From positions 62,001 to 126,000 of the forward strand of contig MPDC01000010.1 of the NCBI GenBank assembly GCA_001874255.1: a stretch of DNA of 64,000 bases, read 5' to 3'. The translations under genes and the position numbers were made by a program. The notes under the pieces were generated by a model. It had not been told where the DNA came from and searched no databases. It was given only the letters and a program-made list of their open reading frames with translations. Positions 16,970 to 25,922 of this stretch are shown piece after piece (position 1 is the first letter of the stretch; the number at the start of each line of letters is the position of its first letter). The stretch is from Alphaproteobacteria bacterium MedPE-SWcel. GTDB lineage: Bacteria > Pseudomonadota > Alphaproteobacteria > Rhodobacterales > Rhodobacteraceae.

Positions 16970-18160
16970 ATGACAACACTGCCCCGCAAGCATCTCTTCG
17001 ACATCCCCGAAGGCACAATCTATCTCGATGGCAATTCGTTGGGGCCCTTGCCGACCGGCGCGGTGGCGCGGGCGACCAAAGTGCTGACCGAGGAATGGGG
17101 CCGCGAATTGATCCGGGCCTGGAATACCGCAGACTGGATGGAGCTGCCGCAGAAGGTCGGCGACCGGATTGCGGGGCTCATCGGGGCCGCGCCCGGCAGT
17201 GTGGCCACCGGCGATACGCTGTCGATCAAAGTGTATCAAGCGCTGGCGGCCGCGTTGAAATTGCGCCCGACCCGCCGTGTGATCCTGTCCGACACCGGTA
17301 ATTTCCCCTCCGATCTCTACATGGCACAGGGGTTGATTGCCACGATCGGAAAAGACTACGAGTTGATCACCGTCGCCCCGGAGGAGGTCGCCGACGCCAT
17401 CAGTGAGGACGTGGCCGCAGTCATGCTGACCGAGGTCGATTACCGATCCGGTCGGCGCCACGATATGGGCGAGCTGACGGCCAAAGCGCATCGGGCCGGC
17501 GCCGTGATGATCTGGGACCTGGCCCACAGCGCCGGTGCGGTGCCGGTGGATGTCACCGCCTGCAATGCCGAATTCGCGGTGGGCTGTTCGTACAAGTACC
17601 TCAACGGCGGGCCTGGCGCGCCTGCGTTTATCTACGCCCGACCCGATATTGTCCTGGCAGTGGAGCCTGCGTTGTCGGGCTGGCTTGGCCATGATGCTCC
17701 CTTCGCGATGGAGCCGTCCTATCGCCCCGCAATGACCACTGAACGCCTTCGGGTGGGCACCCCGCCGATTGTGCAGCTCTCCATTCTGGATGCGGCGCTT
17801 GATGTCTGGGAAGGTGTGGACCTGGCCGACGTCCGCAGGGCTTCGGTGGCGCTCTGCGAGACATTCATCAAAGAGGTGGAACGGCGCTGTCCGCAGTTGA
17901 CACTGGCCTCTCCCCGCGAGGCTGCAAAGCGGGGGTCTCAGGTTTCCTTTGCGTTTTCAGATGGGTATCCAGTCATGCAGGCGTTGATCGACCGCGGGGT
18001 CATAGGCGATTTTAGGGCGCCGAATATCCTGCGGTTCGGGTTCACGCCGCTGTATATCGATCACGATGACGTGGTGGCGGCCGCCGAAATCCTTGAGAAG
18101 GTGATGGCGCATGAGATCTGGAAGGAGCCGAAATATCAGGTCCGCTCTCGGGTGACTTGA
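16970..18160 (+). CDS. kynU: Kynureninase
   Basis: Predicted 396-residue PLP enzyme cleaving L-kynurenine to anthranilate and alanine. It begins with the substrate-site motif IYLDGNSLGPLP. The PLP-lysine motif is GCSYKYLNGGPG with K209, preceded by WDLAHSAGAVPVD. Length is normal. It follows kynA by one base. Kynurenine formamidase, needed between the two steps, is not in this window. Confidence 0.97.
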   Translation: MTTLPRKHLFDIPEGTIYLDGNSLGPLPTGAVARATKVLTEEWGRELIRAWNTADWMELPQKVGDRIAGLIGAAPGSVATGDTLSIKVYQALAAALKLRPTRRVILSDTGNFPSDLYMAQGLIATIGKDYELITVAPEEVADAISEDVAAVMLTEVDYRSGRRHDMGELTAKAHRAGAVMIWDLAHSAGAVPVDVTACNAEFAVGCSYKYLNGGPGAPAFIYARPDIVLAVEPALSGWLGHDAPFAMEPSYRPAMTTERLRVGTPPIVQLSILDAALDVWEGVDLADVRRASVALCETFIKEVERRCPQLTLASPREAAKRGSQVSFAFSDGYPVMQALIDRGVIGDFRAPNILRFGFTPLYIDHDDVVAAAEILEKVMAHEIWKEPKYQVRSRVT

Positions 18161-18464
18161 TCCCGGCGACCCACGTCCGGTGGTGCAAGCCTGTCGTGGC
18201 CTGCTTTTCTGCAGGGTGGAGATTTGACAAACAGTAGTCCTGGGTGCCATCGTCACGGCAATGATCGGGATAGCCACGCGGCCAAAAGACAGACGAATGC
18301 CGATGTTCCGTCCCCGAAACCCCCGCGCGAACATGCGGCGCTGCGTCTTGGCTGAAACAGTCTGAAGGCGCTCAGGAACCGGGCTATATGAGCCGCCGCC
18401 TGTGTTCAGCGCAGTATAGAGCGTTTGTCTGACCTGTCCCCCGGCAAGCCAGAGAAAGAGGAAA
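18161..18464. other. Intergenic region between kynU and the CHAD gene
   Basis: About 300 bp with no credible gene on either strand and no clear terminator. A good ribosome binding site (AGAGGA) sits immediately before the CHAD start at 18465. Confidence 0.4.
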
Positions 18465-19997
18465 ATGGCTGCACAGCAAAGCTGGAGTTTCCTTCTTGAA
18501 GGCCCGTTTGACTGGATCGACCTCGGCGGTGATCCGGGGGGCTTTCGTGTTGAAATGGATGCTGCCGGACCTTGGACACCATTTCGCATTTTGGACAGTC
18601 ATGATCAGAAGTTGCGGCAGACAGGACGGGCTCTGCTGCAATCCGGAGACCAGCTCACTCTGCTGGAAGCCGACCACGCTCCGCGGTGCCAGCCTGCGGG
18701 GCGTGGTGGCGACTTTCCCTCCGATTTGCCGGATGGGCCGGTGCGCAAGCTGACGCAAAAGCTGTTCCCGCTACGATGCTTTTTATCGCAGGCAACGGGG
18801 CATATGCAGCACAGTCTGCTCCGCGTGGTGGGGGATGAACACAAGACCCGGTTTCAGGCTGAGGTTGCACGTTTTCAAAGGTGCACGGACGATGCCCCGG
18901 TTCATGTGGTCACTTTTTCGCAGCCTCCGGGAGAGGAGCGGGCTCTGGCGTCGATGCGTCGGGCTCTGATGGCACATGGAGCTGTAGACTGGACGGCCGA
19001 GAGGTTTGCGACCGCACTTGCGCTGGGGGCGGTGTCCTATGTGGCGAAACCGGAAACGATTTTTGCCGAAGGGGATACGGCATTTGATGTGGCGGTCCAG
19101 ATCATCGGGAATTACATCGCCGTTGCCCGCGCCAATGAAGCAGGCATAATCGCTGATCTGGATAGCGAGTTCCTGCATGACTATCGCATCGCCTTGCGCA
19201 AGATCCGCTCCGTGCTCAGCCTGTTTCCAGGCGTCTTCGACAGCGTAGAGACCGCCGAGCTGAAAGCCACGTTTGCGGCGCTGATGTCGCCGACCGGTCG
19301 GCTTCGGGATCTGGATGTTTATCTGATGGAGCAAGAGACCTATGCCATCCTTGTGCCCGCCCGGCTGCGCGCAGGGTTGCAGGTCATGTTTGATGCATTC
19401 GCTGAGGAGCGAAATGGATGTCACGCGCGGTTGGCTCAGCATTTGGAAAGCCCGTCCTATCATCGGACAATGGCGACATTGGCAGATCAGTTGTCCCATC
19501 CTGCAGGGCTCCTTCGTGGCAAGAACGGCGGTGTGAAGGCGGAGGCATACGCCCGCAAAAGGCTGTGGAAACGCTACCGCAAAATCTGCAGGATTGCCGA
19601 ACACATACACGACGACACCCCCGACGCGGAGATCCATGAACTGCGTATCGCATGCAAGAAGCTGCGCTATCTGCTGGAGTTTTTTGCGCCGTTGTTCCCG
19701 GCCAAGCGCACCAGGCGCGTGATCAAGCGTATGAAGAGATTGCAGGACAATCTCGGCGCTTTCAACGACTACTGCGTTCAGTTGGACGCGTTGGCCCGTT
19801 TCGTTGCGACCAATGCAGCATTGGAGGGCCCCCGACGAAGAGAGGCGACCCGGAGTATCGGGGCATTGAGTGCGGCCCTCGATCAGAAGCGCCGGGTAGA
19901 ACGCGCTCGGGTGCTGGAAAATCTCGATCATTTCAATGGTGCTGCAACTCGCGCCGATCTGCTGGCCTTGTGCCGTGGAAAGGGAGTGGCTGCGTGA
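18465..19997 (+). CDS. CHAD domain protein with degenerate CYTH-like N-terminus
   Basis: Predicted 510-residue soluble protein. Residues about 205-495 form a CHAD domain, the conserved histidine alpha-helical domain known to bind polyphosphate. Typical pieces are DFLHDYRIALRKIRSVLSLF-like FLHDYRIALRKIRS, TGRLRDLDVYL, EIHELRIACKKLRYLLEFF and LQDNLGAFNDY. The first 200 residues carry a shadow of a CYTH/triphosphate-tunnel fold: an FRILDSHDQKLRQTG stretch resembles the YYDTPDxxLRxxG element, but the ExExK metal motif is absent. It thus looks like a ygiF-type CYTH-CHAD fusion whose CYTH half has decayed. A free CYTH protein is encoded 0.4 kb downstream. Confidence 0.88.
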   Translation: MAAQQSWSFLLEGPFDWIDLGGDPGGFRVEMDAAGPWTPFRILDSHDQKLRQTGRALLQSGDQLTLLEADHAPRCQPAGRGGDFPSDLPDGPVRKLTQKLFPLRCFLSQATGHMQHSLLRVVGDEHKTRFQAEVARFQRCTDDAPVHVVTFSQPPGEERALASMRRALMAHGAVDWTAERFATALALGAVSYVAKPETIFAEGDTAFDVAVQIIGNYIAVARANEAGIIADLDSEFLHDYRIALRKIRSVLSLFPGVFDSVETAELKATFAALMSPTGRLRDLDVYLMEQETYAILVPARLRAGLQVMFDAFAEERNGCHARLAQHLESPSYHRTMATLADQLSHPAGLLRGKNGGVKAEAYARKRLWKRYRKICRIAEHIHDDTPDAEIHELRIACKKLRYLLEFFAPLFPAKRTRRVIKRMKRLQDNLGAFNDYCVQLDALARFVATNAALEGPRRREATRSIGALSAALDQKRRVERARVLENLDHFNGAATRADLLALCRGKGVAA

Positions 19998-20057
19998 ATG
20001 TCGCCGCCTGCCACCCACCACCACAATACGGGAGGTTGGGAGGGGCGTGCTGCCACG

Positions 20058-20129
20058 GTCAATCTGGCTGCTTCGGTCAATCTGGCTGCTTCGGTCAATC
20101 TGGCTGCCACGGTTGATCTGGCCCGTGCC
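20058..20129 (+). repeat. 18-bp tandem repeat, about 4 copies
   Basis: Units of gtcaatctggctgcttcg repeat at 20058, 20076 and 20094, the third with a changed end, with a diverged fourth at 20112. They lie in the 383-bp gap between the CHAD and CYTH genes. The period is a multiple of three and the unit would read VNLAAS in one frame. That frame (19998-20381) fills the gap exactly, but it has no ribosome site of note and no recognisable domain. I see nothing else in this gap. Confidence 0.85.
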
Positions 20130-20380
20130 GCTGCGCAGTCTGGCGTGCGAGATTTGACGTGTGATCCCGACCCGCAGGGTGCTTCGGGTTGTGGGTCAGG
20201 TGCTTGCATGACCCGGAGGCGGTGCAAGCCATTGCATGGCCTCAGGCAGGAGCGATGGCGGGGCAACCGTGGTGGGCTGCTCTGGAAGTGTCGGGTCCTT
20301 GCGGCCGTACGAGACCTATCCATATCATTCGCTACGTGGCGGACAATACCAGATGTACTCGAGGAAAATCAGGGGGAATG

Positions 20381-20857
20381 ATGAAAGAGATCGAACGGAG
20401 ATACCTTGTGGCCCGCCGCCCCGATTTGTCGTCTGCCGTGGCGTCCCGCGTCAGACAAGGCTATCTGACTGTGCTCGATGACAGTACCGAGTTGCGCCTG
20501 CGTCAGAAGGGCGAGCTGTTCTTCCTCACGCAGAAAGGCGGCGTGGGGCGTGTGCGCGAGGAACGGGAAACGGAGCTGACCGAGGCGCAATTCGCCACCT
20601 TCTGGCCCGGAACCGAGGGACGTCGTATCGAGAAAACTCGCTGGACGGGGCAGCTGACCGACGGTCTGGCGTTCGAGCTGGATATCTTCGAAGGTCCGTT
20701 GGCTCCTCTGGAAATCGTTGAGGTGGAATTCGCGGATGAGGCCAGGGCAGAGGCATTCTTGCCGCCGGATTGGTTTGGGACGGAAGTCACAGAGGTCGCG
20801 GGTTACGGCAACAAATTCCTCGCGGTTCATGGGGCGCCAAGTGAGATTGGCCGGTGA
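20381..20857 (+). CDS. CYTH domain protein (triphosphatase/adenylate cyclase-like fold)
   Basis: Predicted 158-residue soluble protein. It has the N-terminal EIERRYLV motif (ExExK/R type), RQGYLTV, TELRLRQKG, FLTQKGG, RWTGQL, ELDIFEGPLAPLEIVEVEF and the C-terminal EVTEVAGYGNKFLA. CYTH enzymes hydrolyse inorganic triphosphate or related compounds in a beta-tunnel. Start chosen at 20381 because AGGGGGA then has normal spacing; an ATG one codon earlier is too close. It lies downstream of the CHAD gene in the same direction, so the two probably act together in polyphosphate metabolism. Confidence 0.92.
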   Translation: MKEIERRYLVARRPDLSSAVASRVRQGYLTVLDDSTELRLRQKGELFFLTQKGGVGRVREERETELTEAQFATFWPGTEGRRIEKTRWTGQLTDGLAFELDIFEGPLAPLEIVEVEFADEARAEAFLPPDWFGTEVTEVAGYGNKFLAVHGAPSEIGR

Positions 20858-21015
20858 TGAGGTCCCCAACCTGGATCTGCCGTCCAAAGCGGAAACAGCA
20901 GGTGGTCGAGATCATTTGGAGAGGTTCCGCGGAAACCCGGGGAGCACAGGCGGGGAGGGGCTCCCGCCCCCGCGTTGGTTCTTTGCAGGGCAAAGTCCCC
21001 TTGGGGTTGGGCCGG

Positions 21016-21065
21016 GCAGCCTGTCCTGCGGACAGGCTGCGGCACCGGACCTGCGGTCCGGTGCC
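21016..21065. repeat. Two adjacent perfect 11-bp hairpins with identical TGC loops
   Basis: Stem-loops at 21016-21040 and 21041-21065, each an 11-bp perfect inverted repeat around the trinucleotide TGC. They sit between the convergent CYTH gene and cobF. There is no T-run, so they are better described as a REP-like or bidirectional termination/processing element than a classical terminator. Confidence 0.8.
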
Positions 21066-21118
21066 ATGCCGAGGAGGTCTCCGTCGCGTCGAGGCGGTTT
21101 CGGTTCCACAGCGACGGC

Positions 21119-21895
21119 CTAGGGCTGCGGAGGTCCAGTCCGCTGCAATAGGTAGATATCCATGATCCAGCCATGATCTGCCCGGAGTGCAGCCCGAGTC
21201 GTCAGAATGCGGGCGCTGACGTCGGCCAGTTTGCCTGAGATGTTGATTTCATTGGCCATGCCCGCATAAGCGGACCAGTGGATGGTCACGTTCTCGGGCT
21301 GTGCGATATCTTGGAAGGCGCAGACACCGTCCAGCATGATGACCAGGGTATCGCAATCCTCGGGCCAACCACAGTCCCGGAGTCTCCGGCCAGTGGTGAT
21401 CTGAACGGGGGCTCCTATGGTGTTGAGAGGCACCCTGTGCGCGGCTGTCAGCGCCTGGATCGAGGTTATACCCGGGATCACACTCAGCTGCACGGCGCGT
21501 CGCCGCAGCAGCCGGTCGGCAATCCGCATCGTGCTGTCATAGAGGGACGGATCCCCCCATACGAGGAAACCGGCACGGCCGCCCGCAGGCAAGTGCCGGT
21601 TCAATGCGCTGTCCCAGACCTCGGCGATGGCGTCATGCCATTCGTCCACGCGGCGCTGATAATCCGCGATTGCCGGATCGCGCTCCGGCAGGTCAAATTC
21701 AATGATCTGCGGGGGCTCTGCCGCGCCTGCGAGGACGTCAACACAGATCTGCCGACGGAGCCCGGCGAGATCATCCTTGCCCGCGCCCTTGTTGGGTATC
21801 AGGATCAGATCCTGTGCGCGGATCGTCTCTATGGCCTCCAGCGTCAGGTGCTTTGGGTTGCCTGTGCCGATGCCGATCAGTGATAGATGGATCAT
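21119..21895 (-). CDS. cobF: Precorrin-6A synthase (deacetylating), precorrin-5 C1-methyltransferase
   Basis: Predicted 258-residue SAM-dependent tetrapyrrole methyltransferase of the aerobic cobalamin pathway. It removes the extruded acetyl and methylates C1. It shows the family start LSLIGIGTGNPKHLTLEA, FLVWGDPSLYDSTMR and SVIPGITSIQALTAAHRVPLN. The DPSLYDST and ITSIQAL segments are characteristic of CobF rather than the other corrin methylases. It follows cbiM on the same strand and is probably in the same riboswitch-controlled unit, separated from the main cob operon. Confidence 0.95.
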   Translation of the reverse strand: MIHLSLIGIGTGNPKHLTLEAIETIRAQDLILIPNKGAGKDDLAGLRRQICVDVLAGAAEPPQIIEFDLPERDPAIADYQRRVDEWHDAIAEVWDSALNRHLPAGGRAGFLVWGDPSLYDSTMRIADRLLRRRAVQLSVIPGITSIQALTAAHRVPLNTIGAPVQITTGRRLRDCGWPEDCDTLVIMLDGVCAFQDIAQPENVTIHWSAYAGMANEINISGKLADVSARILTTRAALRADHGWIMDIYLLQRTGPPQP

Positions 21896-22021
21896 GGTGC
21901 GTCTTTGTCAGCCTCATGGGAAAACGCGGCCCCGGTTGGGGCCGCGTCGGGATGTCAGCAATGGGGCGCCCGTCTCACATGCGGCCAGATGTCCGCTGCG
22001 CGCGCCTGTTGCCTATCGTCG

Positions 22022-22699
22022 TTATGCCGCCGCGTAGAGGCGCGGGCTGACAAGGCCGGAGCGGTCCAGGGCACGCAGGCCTTTGGCGCCGGCCAGGATA
22101 GCGAGATCGGCCAATGGCTCGATCGCGACGACCAGCATATAGGCTGCGCCGAAGGTCGCGACCGACGCCAGTGTCTCGGCACCGATGCCCTGACCATAAA
22201 AGGCCCAGAATGCCACCCAGGCCACGACGCCACCCTGATACACCGTCGACAGTGCCAGGGCCTGACCATATTTCAGGTCCACATAGGCGGTGCCCGGCGC
22301 AATCACTTTGCTGGCAAGAGCCTGCATCGCGAAGAGAGGGACCAGCAAGGTGGTGAGGTTGATGAAATATTGCGGCAGATCGACAGGGGCAAAGAACGTG
22401 CCCTGGATCAGCAGGCCTGCCGCCAGTCCAAAGGCCGCCGGAGCCGCGCCCAGGATCAGGAACAGGGTCGATCCCAGAATGAAGTGGACTTCGGACACGC
22501 CAACCGGAAAATGCGGCATGACTTCAAAGAACACGAAAACGCCCAGCGTGGCGATCGCCGCACGCAGCGCGTATGAGGCGATGTTCGTGGCTTTCAGATC
22601 GGCAAAGGTTTCCTTGGCTGCGTAGCCAAGTGCCCCTGCCGCGGTCGCATAGGACAGCGCGATCTTGGCGCCGTCGACGATCCCTGGTTCGATATGCAT
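22022..22699 (-). CDS. cbiM: CbiM-family cobalt transport substrate-specific component
   Basis: Predicted 225-residue membrane protein with about six helices. The N-terminus MHIEPGIVDG carries the Met1-His2 arrangement that binds Co/Ni in CbiM/NikM proteins; start at 22699 is set by this and by GGAGAGGAG just upstream. Further family features are HFPVGVSEVHFILGSTLFLILG and the second half with helices around the ALSTVYQGGVVAWVAF segment. No cbiN, cbiQ or cbiO is nearby, so either these are elsewhere or this protein works alone. It lies directly behind a cobalamin riboswitch. Confidence 0.9.
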   Translation of the reverse strand: MHIEPGIVDGAKIALSYATAAGALGYAAKETFADLKATNIASYALRAAIATLGVFVFFEVMPHFPVGVSEVHFILGSTLFLILGAAPAAFGLAAGLLIQGTFFAPVDLPQYFINLTTLLVPLFAMQALASKVIAPGTAYVDLKYGQALALSTVYQGGVVAWVAFWAFYGQGIGAETLASVATFGAAYMLVVAIEPLADLAILAGAKGLRALDRSGLVSPRLYAAA

Positions 22700-22744
22700 A
22701 TGTCTGTCTCCTCTCCGTCTCACCCGACGGTTTGATATGTGACG

Positions 22745-22945
22745 CATCTGGCCGGTCTCCTGACTCGCGGGTCGATGCGGACCTTTCCCCTTCCCAAACG
22801 CCCCCCGGTCGGGGCGCGCTCAGTGGGTGTCGAAAGGCCGCTCGCCGCTCACAGTCGCGGGGGCGGTTGAGGCTTCGGCGCCGCGATTGGGTCCGCCGTT
22901 CCTCATTCCCGTTTCAGTCCCGGGCGCTCAAGCACACCACGGACA
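22745..22945 (-). promoter_or_regulatory. Cobalamin riboswitch upstream of cbiM-cobF
   Basis: On the minus strand the B12-box AGTCAGGAGACCGGCC is at 22750-22765, about 50 bp before the cbiM ATG. Upstream on the same strand are the conserved CCCCGCGACTGTGAG piece (near 22848-22862) and a GGGAATGAGGAA piece (near 22898-22910). Their order and spacing fit the cobalamin riboswitch core. The element lies between the cobA stop and cbiM, so adenosylcobalamin should repress cbiM and cobF separately from the main operon. The 5' boundary is approximate. Confidence 0.9.
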
Positions 22946-23013
22946 CCAAATGCATTTCTCTGTGTGACTCCGCTATGGGCGCGGGTCAAGTTTGTATACG
23001 TCCTGACCGGGGT

Positions 23014-23754
23014 CTATTCCGACGTTGATGGGTCTTCTGGTTCGGCCAGAGGCCCGTAGAGGATCAGGACCGGCGCCGGGCTGTCAATTCGCGCCAGCCG
23101 TGACGGCAGCTCTGCCACCGTGGCGCGGTGCAGCTCCTGCGCCGGTGTGGAGATGCCGAGCGCCACCAGCGCCGGGGTCGTTTCCGGCAGGCCGGCCTCT
23201 GCCAGCAGCGGCAGCAGGGCGGCAAAGGTGCGCTTGCCCATGTAGACGACGGTCGTGGCCTCCGGGTCGGCCAGGGCCGATAGGTTCATGTGCTCGGGCA
23301 GGCCCCCGGTCACATCATGGCCGGTGATGAACTGCAACCGGCGGGCGGTCAGACGGCGGGTGAGGGGAATGCCCGCTGCTGCCGCCGCCGCAGAGGCCGC
23401 CGTGACGCCGGGGACGATTTCATAGGCGATACCCGCCGTCCGGAGCGCACTCAGCTCTTCCTCCAACCTGCCGAAGACACCCGAGTCACCGGATTTCAAC
23501 CGGACCACTTTTGCGCCGGAGCGGGCGTAATCAACCAACAGCTGGCTGACGTGGTCCTGTTTCGGCGAGGGCCGACCCGCCCGTTTCCCGACCCCGACAA
23601 GATCCGCGTCAGGGCGGGCATGGGCGAGGATCGGACCGGAGGACAGATCGTCGAACAATACGGCATCCGCCGCCTCCAGCCGCTTGACCGCCTTCACGGT
23701 CAAAAGCTCCGGATCGCCGGGACCGGAGGATACAAAGCTGACAAATCCGCTCAT
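23014..23754 (-). CDS. cobA: Uroporphyrinogen-III C-methyltransferase (cobalamin branch)
   Basis: Predicted 246-residue SAM methyltransferase converting uroporphyrinogen III to precorrin-2. Signatures are FVSSGPGDPELLTVKAVKRL, VRLKSGDSGVFGRLEEEL, PGVTAASAAAA, PLTRR and TTVVYMG. The usual RLKGGDP motif reads RLKSGDS here. ATG overlaps the cobB stop by 4 bases, and it is the last gene of the long cob operon. A second enzyme of the same reaction is encoded at 56216-57082 with the nitrite reductase genes. Confidence 0.95.
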   Translation of the reverse strand: MSGFVSFVSSGPGDPELLTVKAVKRLEAADAVLFDDLSSGPILAHARPDADLVGVGKRAGRPSPKQDHVSQLLVDYARSGAKVVRLKSGDSGVFGRLEEELSALRTAGIAYEIVPGVTAASAAAAAAGIPLTRRLTARRLQFITGHDVTGGLPEHMNLSALADPEATTVVYMGKRTFAALLPLLAEAGLPETTPALVALGISTPAQELHRATVAELPSRLARIDSPAPVLILYGPLAEPEDPSTSE

Positions 23755-25067
23755 GCGCGTTCCCCCGTGATCAGATGAAAGAAGGTTCCCGTCACATGTC
23801 CCTTGACCGAACCGGTTTCCGGCACCGGATTGCCGTCGGCGTCCATCACCCGGGCCAGAGGCGCATCGGGTTCATCGAGAATGGTGGAATAGTGGAATTC
23901 ATGCCCGCGCAGGAACGCATCTGCGGCAAAGCCCGGCATTGCCGACTGTAGGTGGGCGCGGCGGTAGCCAAGGTGGAACTTGCGTTTCTCATAGGAGGTG
24001 ACCAGCCCCAGCAGGCCCGCCATCTGGTGGCGATGGCCATCCTTGTCGATCAGGGCCTCTCCCAGAGCCATATAGCCCCCGCACTCGCCATGCACCGGTT
24101 TGGTCTGCGCATGTTTCTGCAGGCCTTTGCGCCAGGTCTCGGCTGCCGCCAGCGTTGCACCATGCAGCTCCGGATAGCCGCCGGGCAACCAGACCAGGTC
24201 GGCATCCGCCGTGGGCGCCTCGTCGTTCAGCGGCGAAAATGGCAGGATCTCTGCGCCGGCGGCGCGCCAGCCTTCCAGCAGATGCGGATAGGTGAAGGAA
24301 AACGCCGCGTCCCGTGCCAGCGCGATCCGCTGCGCGGGCGGCTGTGGCAAGGCCGCAGGGGCCGGAGCCGCCGCACCACCGGCAAGGGCCCGGATCGCAT
24401 CCAGATCCACATGCGCGCGTAAAAACGCCGCATAGCCTGCAATGGCGGCCTCAAGGTCCGGATGCTCCACCGCCTGGATCAGGCCGAGGTGACGTTCCGG
24501 CAGCGCCAGGTCACCGCGCCGGGGCAGGGCGCCGAGAACGGTGATGCCTGCGCGCTCCATTCCCAATCGGGTGAGCCGTTCGTGGCGTGGGCTGGCGACC
24601 CGGTTGAGGATCACGCCCGCAAAGGGCAACTTGGGCAGGTAGCTCTTGAACCCAAGTGCGGTGGCGGCGGCGGATTGCGCCTGACCGCCCACGTCGATGA
24701 CCAGCACCACCGGCCAGCCCATGCGCAAGGCGGTTTCGGCCGAAGAGCCAAATCCCGATTGCCCGCGCGTGGCGACGCCGTCGAACAGCCCCATCGACCC
24801 CTCGCCGATGCAAATACCGGCTCCTGTGGCTTGCATCGTCACCGCATCCAGCACCGCGCCGTCCATCGCCCAGGTGTCCAGATTGAAGGACGCCCGCCCG
24901 GCTGCTGCCAAGTGAAACGCCGGATCGATGTAATCCGGGCCGCTTTTGAACGGCTGCACCGTCAGGCCGTCCTCTGTGAGGGCCCGCAGCAGCCCCAGCA
25001 TCACCGTCGTTTTGCCGGTGCCGGAGGAGGGGGCGGAGATCATCAGCCCCTTGGGGAAATCGGTCAT
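23751..25067 (-). CDS. cobB: Cobyrinate/hydrogenobyrinate a,c-diamide synthase
   Basis: Predicted 438-residue glutamine-dependent amidase that amidates the a and c carboxylates (CobB in the Pseudomonas denitrificans naming, CbiA elsewhere). The N-terminal P-loop reads SAPSSGTGKTTVMLGL. The C-terminal class I glutamine amidotransferase domain has the nucleophile Cys in GECGGYMALG. Start at 25067 has CAGGAG 8 bases upstream; an in-frame ATG at 25118 lacks a site. It lies 60 bp after cobM. Confidence 0.95.
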   Translation of the reverse strand: MTDFPKGLMISAPSSGTGKTTVMLGLLRALTEDGLTVQPFKSGPDYIDPAFHLAAAGRASFNLDTWAMDGAVLDAVTMQATGAGICIGEGSMGLFDGVATRGQSGFGSSAETALRMGWPVVLVIDVGGQAQSAAATALGFKSYLPKLPFAGVILNRVASPRHERLTRLGMERAGITVLGALPRRGDLALPERHLGLIQAVEHPDLEAAIAGYAAFLRAHVDLDAIRALAGGAAAPAPAALPQPPAQRIALARDAAFSFTYPHLLEGWRAAGAEILPFSPLNDEAPTADADLVWLPGGYPELHGATLAAAETWRKGLQKHAQTKPVHGECGGYMALGEALIDKDGHRHQMAGLLGLVTSYEKRKFHLGYRRAHLQSAMPGFAADAFLRGHEFHYSTILDEPDAPLARVMDADGNPVPETGSVKGHVTGTFFHLITGERA

Positions 25068-25127
25068 CGGCGGTCTCCTGCGGTTGGATGGGGGGCGGCC
25101 ATCGCGGCCGGCAGGCACAGGCTGTCT

Positions 25128-25922
25128 TCAGTCATCGCCTTCGCTCCATTCCGACCACGGGCTGGCCGCGCTCTGCGGGCGGTAGCGGCGGTCGTAATCG
25201 GCCCCATAGAGGCAGCTCTCGGCGAAATCCTCCGCCCCGAGAGCAGGCCCGACCAGGATCAATGCCGTGCGCCCGCGGGCGCCGTCGGTGGCTTCGATGA
25301 CGGTGCCGAGGGTCGCCTTGACGATCTTTTGATCCGGCCATGTGGCGCGCCAGACGATGGCCACCGGACAGTCACCACCATAGGCGGGCGAGAGCCGCGC
25401 CACCACATCGTCGAGCACCTGTACAGACAAATGGATGGCCAGCGTCGCGCCGGTGCGGGCAAAGTTTTCCAGCGTCTCGCCCTCGGGCATCGCCGAGGCG
25501 CGCCCGGAGGTGCGGGTCAGCACCAGCGATTGGGCCACACCGGGCAGGGTCAGTTCGGTGCCCAATGCGGCGGCGGCGGCGGCAAAGGCGGGAACGCCCG
25601 GTGTGATGTCATAGGCAATGCCGAGATCCCGCAGCCGACGCAATTGTTCCCCCATGGCCGACCAGACAGAGAGATCGCCGGAATGCAGCCGTGCCACATC
25701 GTGACCGGCCTCATGGGCGGCGGCGATCTCGACCATGATCTCGTCCAGCGACAGGGGCGCGGTGTTGATGATCCGGGCGCCGTCCGGGCAATGGGACAGC
25801 AGCGCCTCCGGAACGAGCGAGCCTGCGTAGAGGCAGACCGGGCAGGCGGCAATCAGGTCGCGTCCGCGCAGGGTGATGAGGTCGGCCGCGCCCGGTCCGG
25901 CACCAATGAAATGAACAGTCAT
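25128..25922 (-). CDS. cobM: Precorrin-4 C11-methyltransferase
   Basis: Predicted 264-residue tetrapyrrole methyltransferase. Family motifs: [26 protein letters not shown] (the CobM/CbiF-specific YAGSLV), [26 protein letters not shown] and [15 protein letters not shown] overlaps the stop of the upstream cobE by 4 bases. Confidence 0.96.
   Translation of the reverse strand: MTVHFIGAGPGAADLITLRGRDLIAACPVCLYAGSLVPEALLSHCPDGARIINTAPLSLDEIMVEIAAAHEAGHDVARLHSGDLSVWSAMGEQLRRLRDLGIAYDITPGVPAFAAAAAALGTELTLPGVAQSLVLTRTSGRASAMPEGETLENFARTGATLAIHLSVQVLDDVVARLSPAYGGDCPVAIVWRATWPDQKIVKATLGTVIEATDGARGRTALILVGPALGAEDFAESCLYGADYDRRYRPQSAASPWSEWSEGDD

Noticed and set aside
15895-17016. Long minus-strand frame opposite kynA
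   Set aside because: Its sequence is antisense to a textbook tryptophan dioxygenase with a proper ribosome binding site; no family motif is seen.
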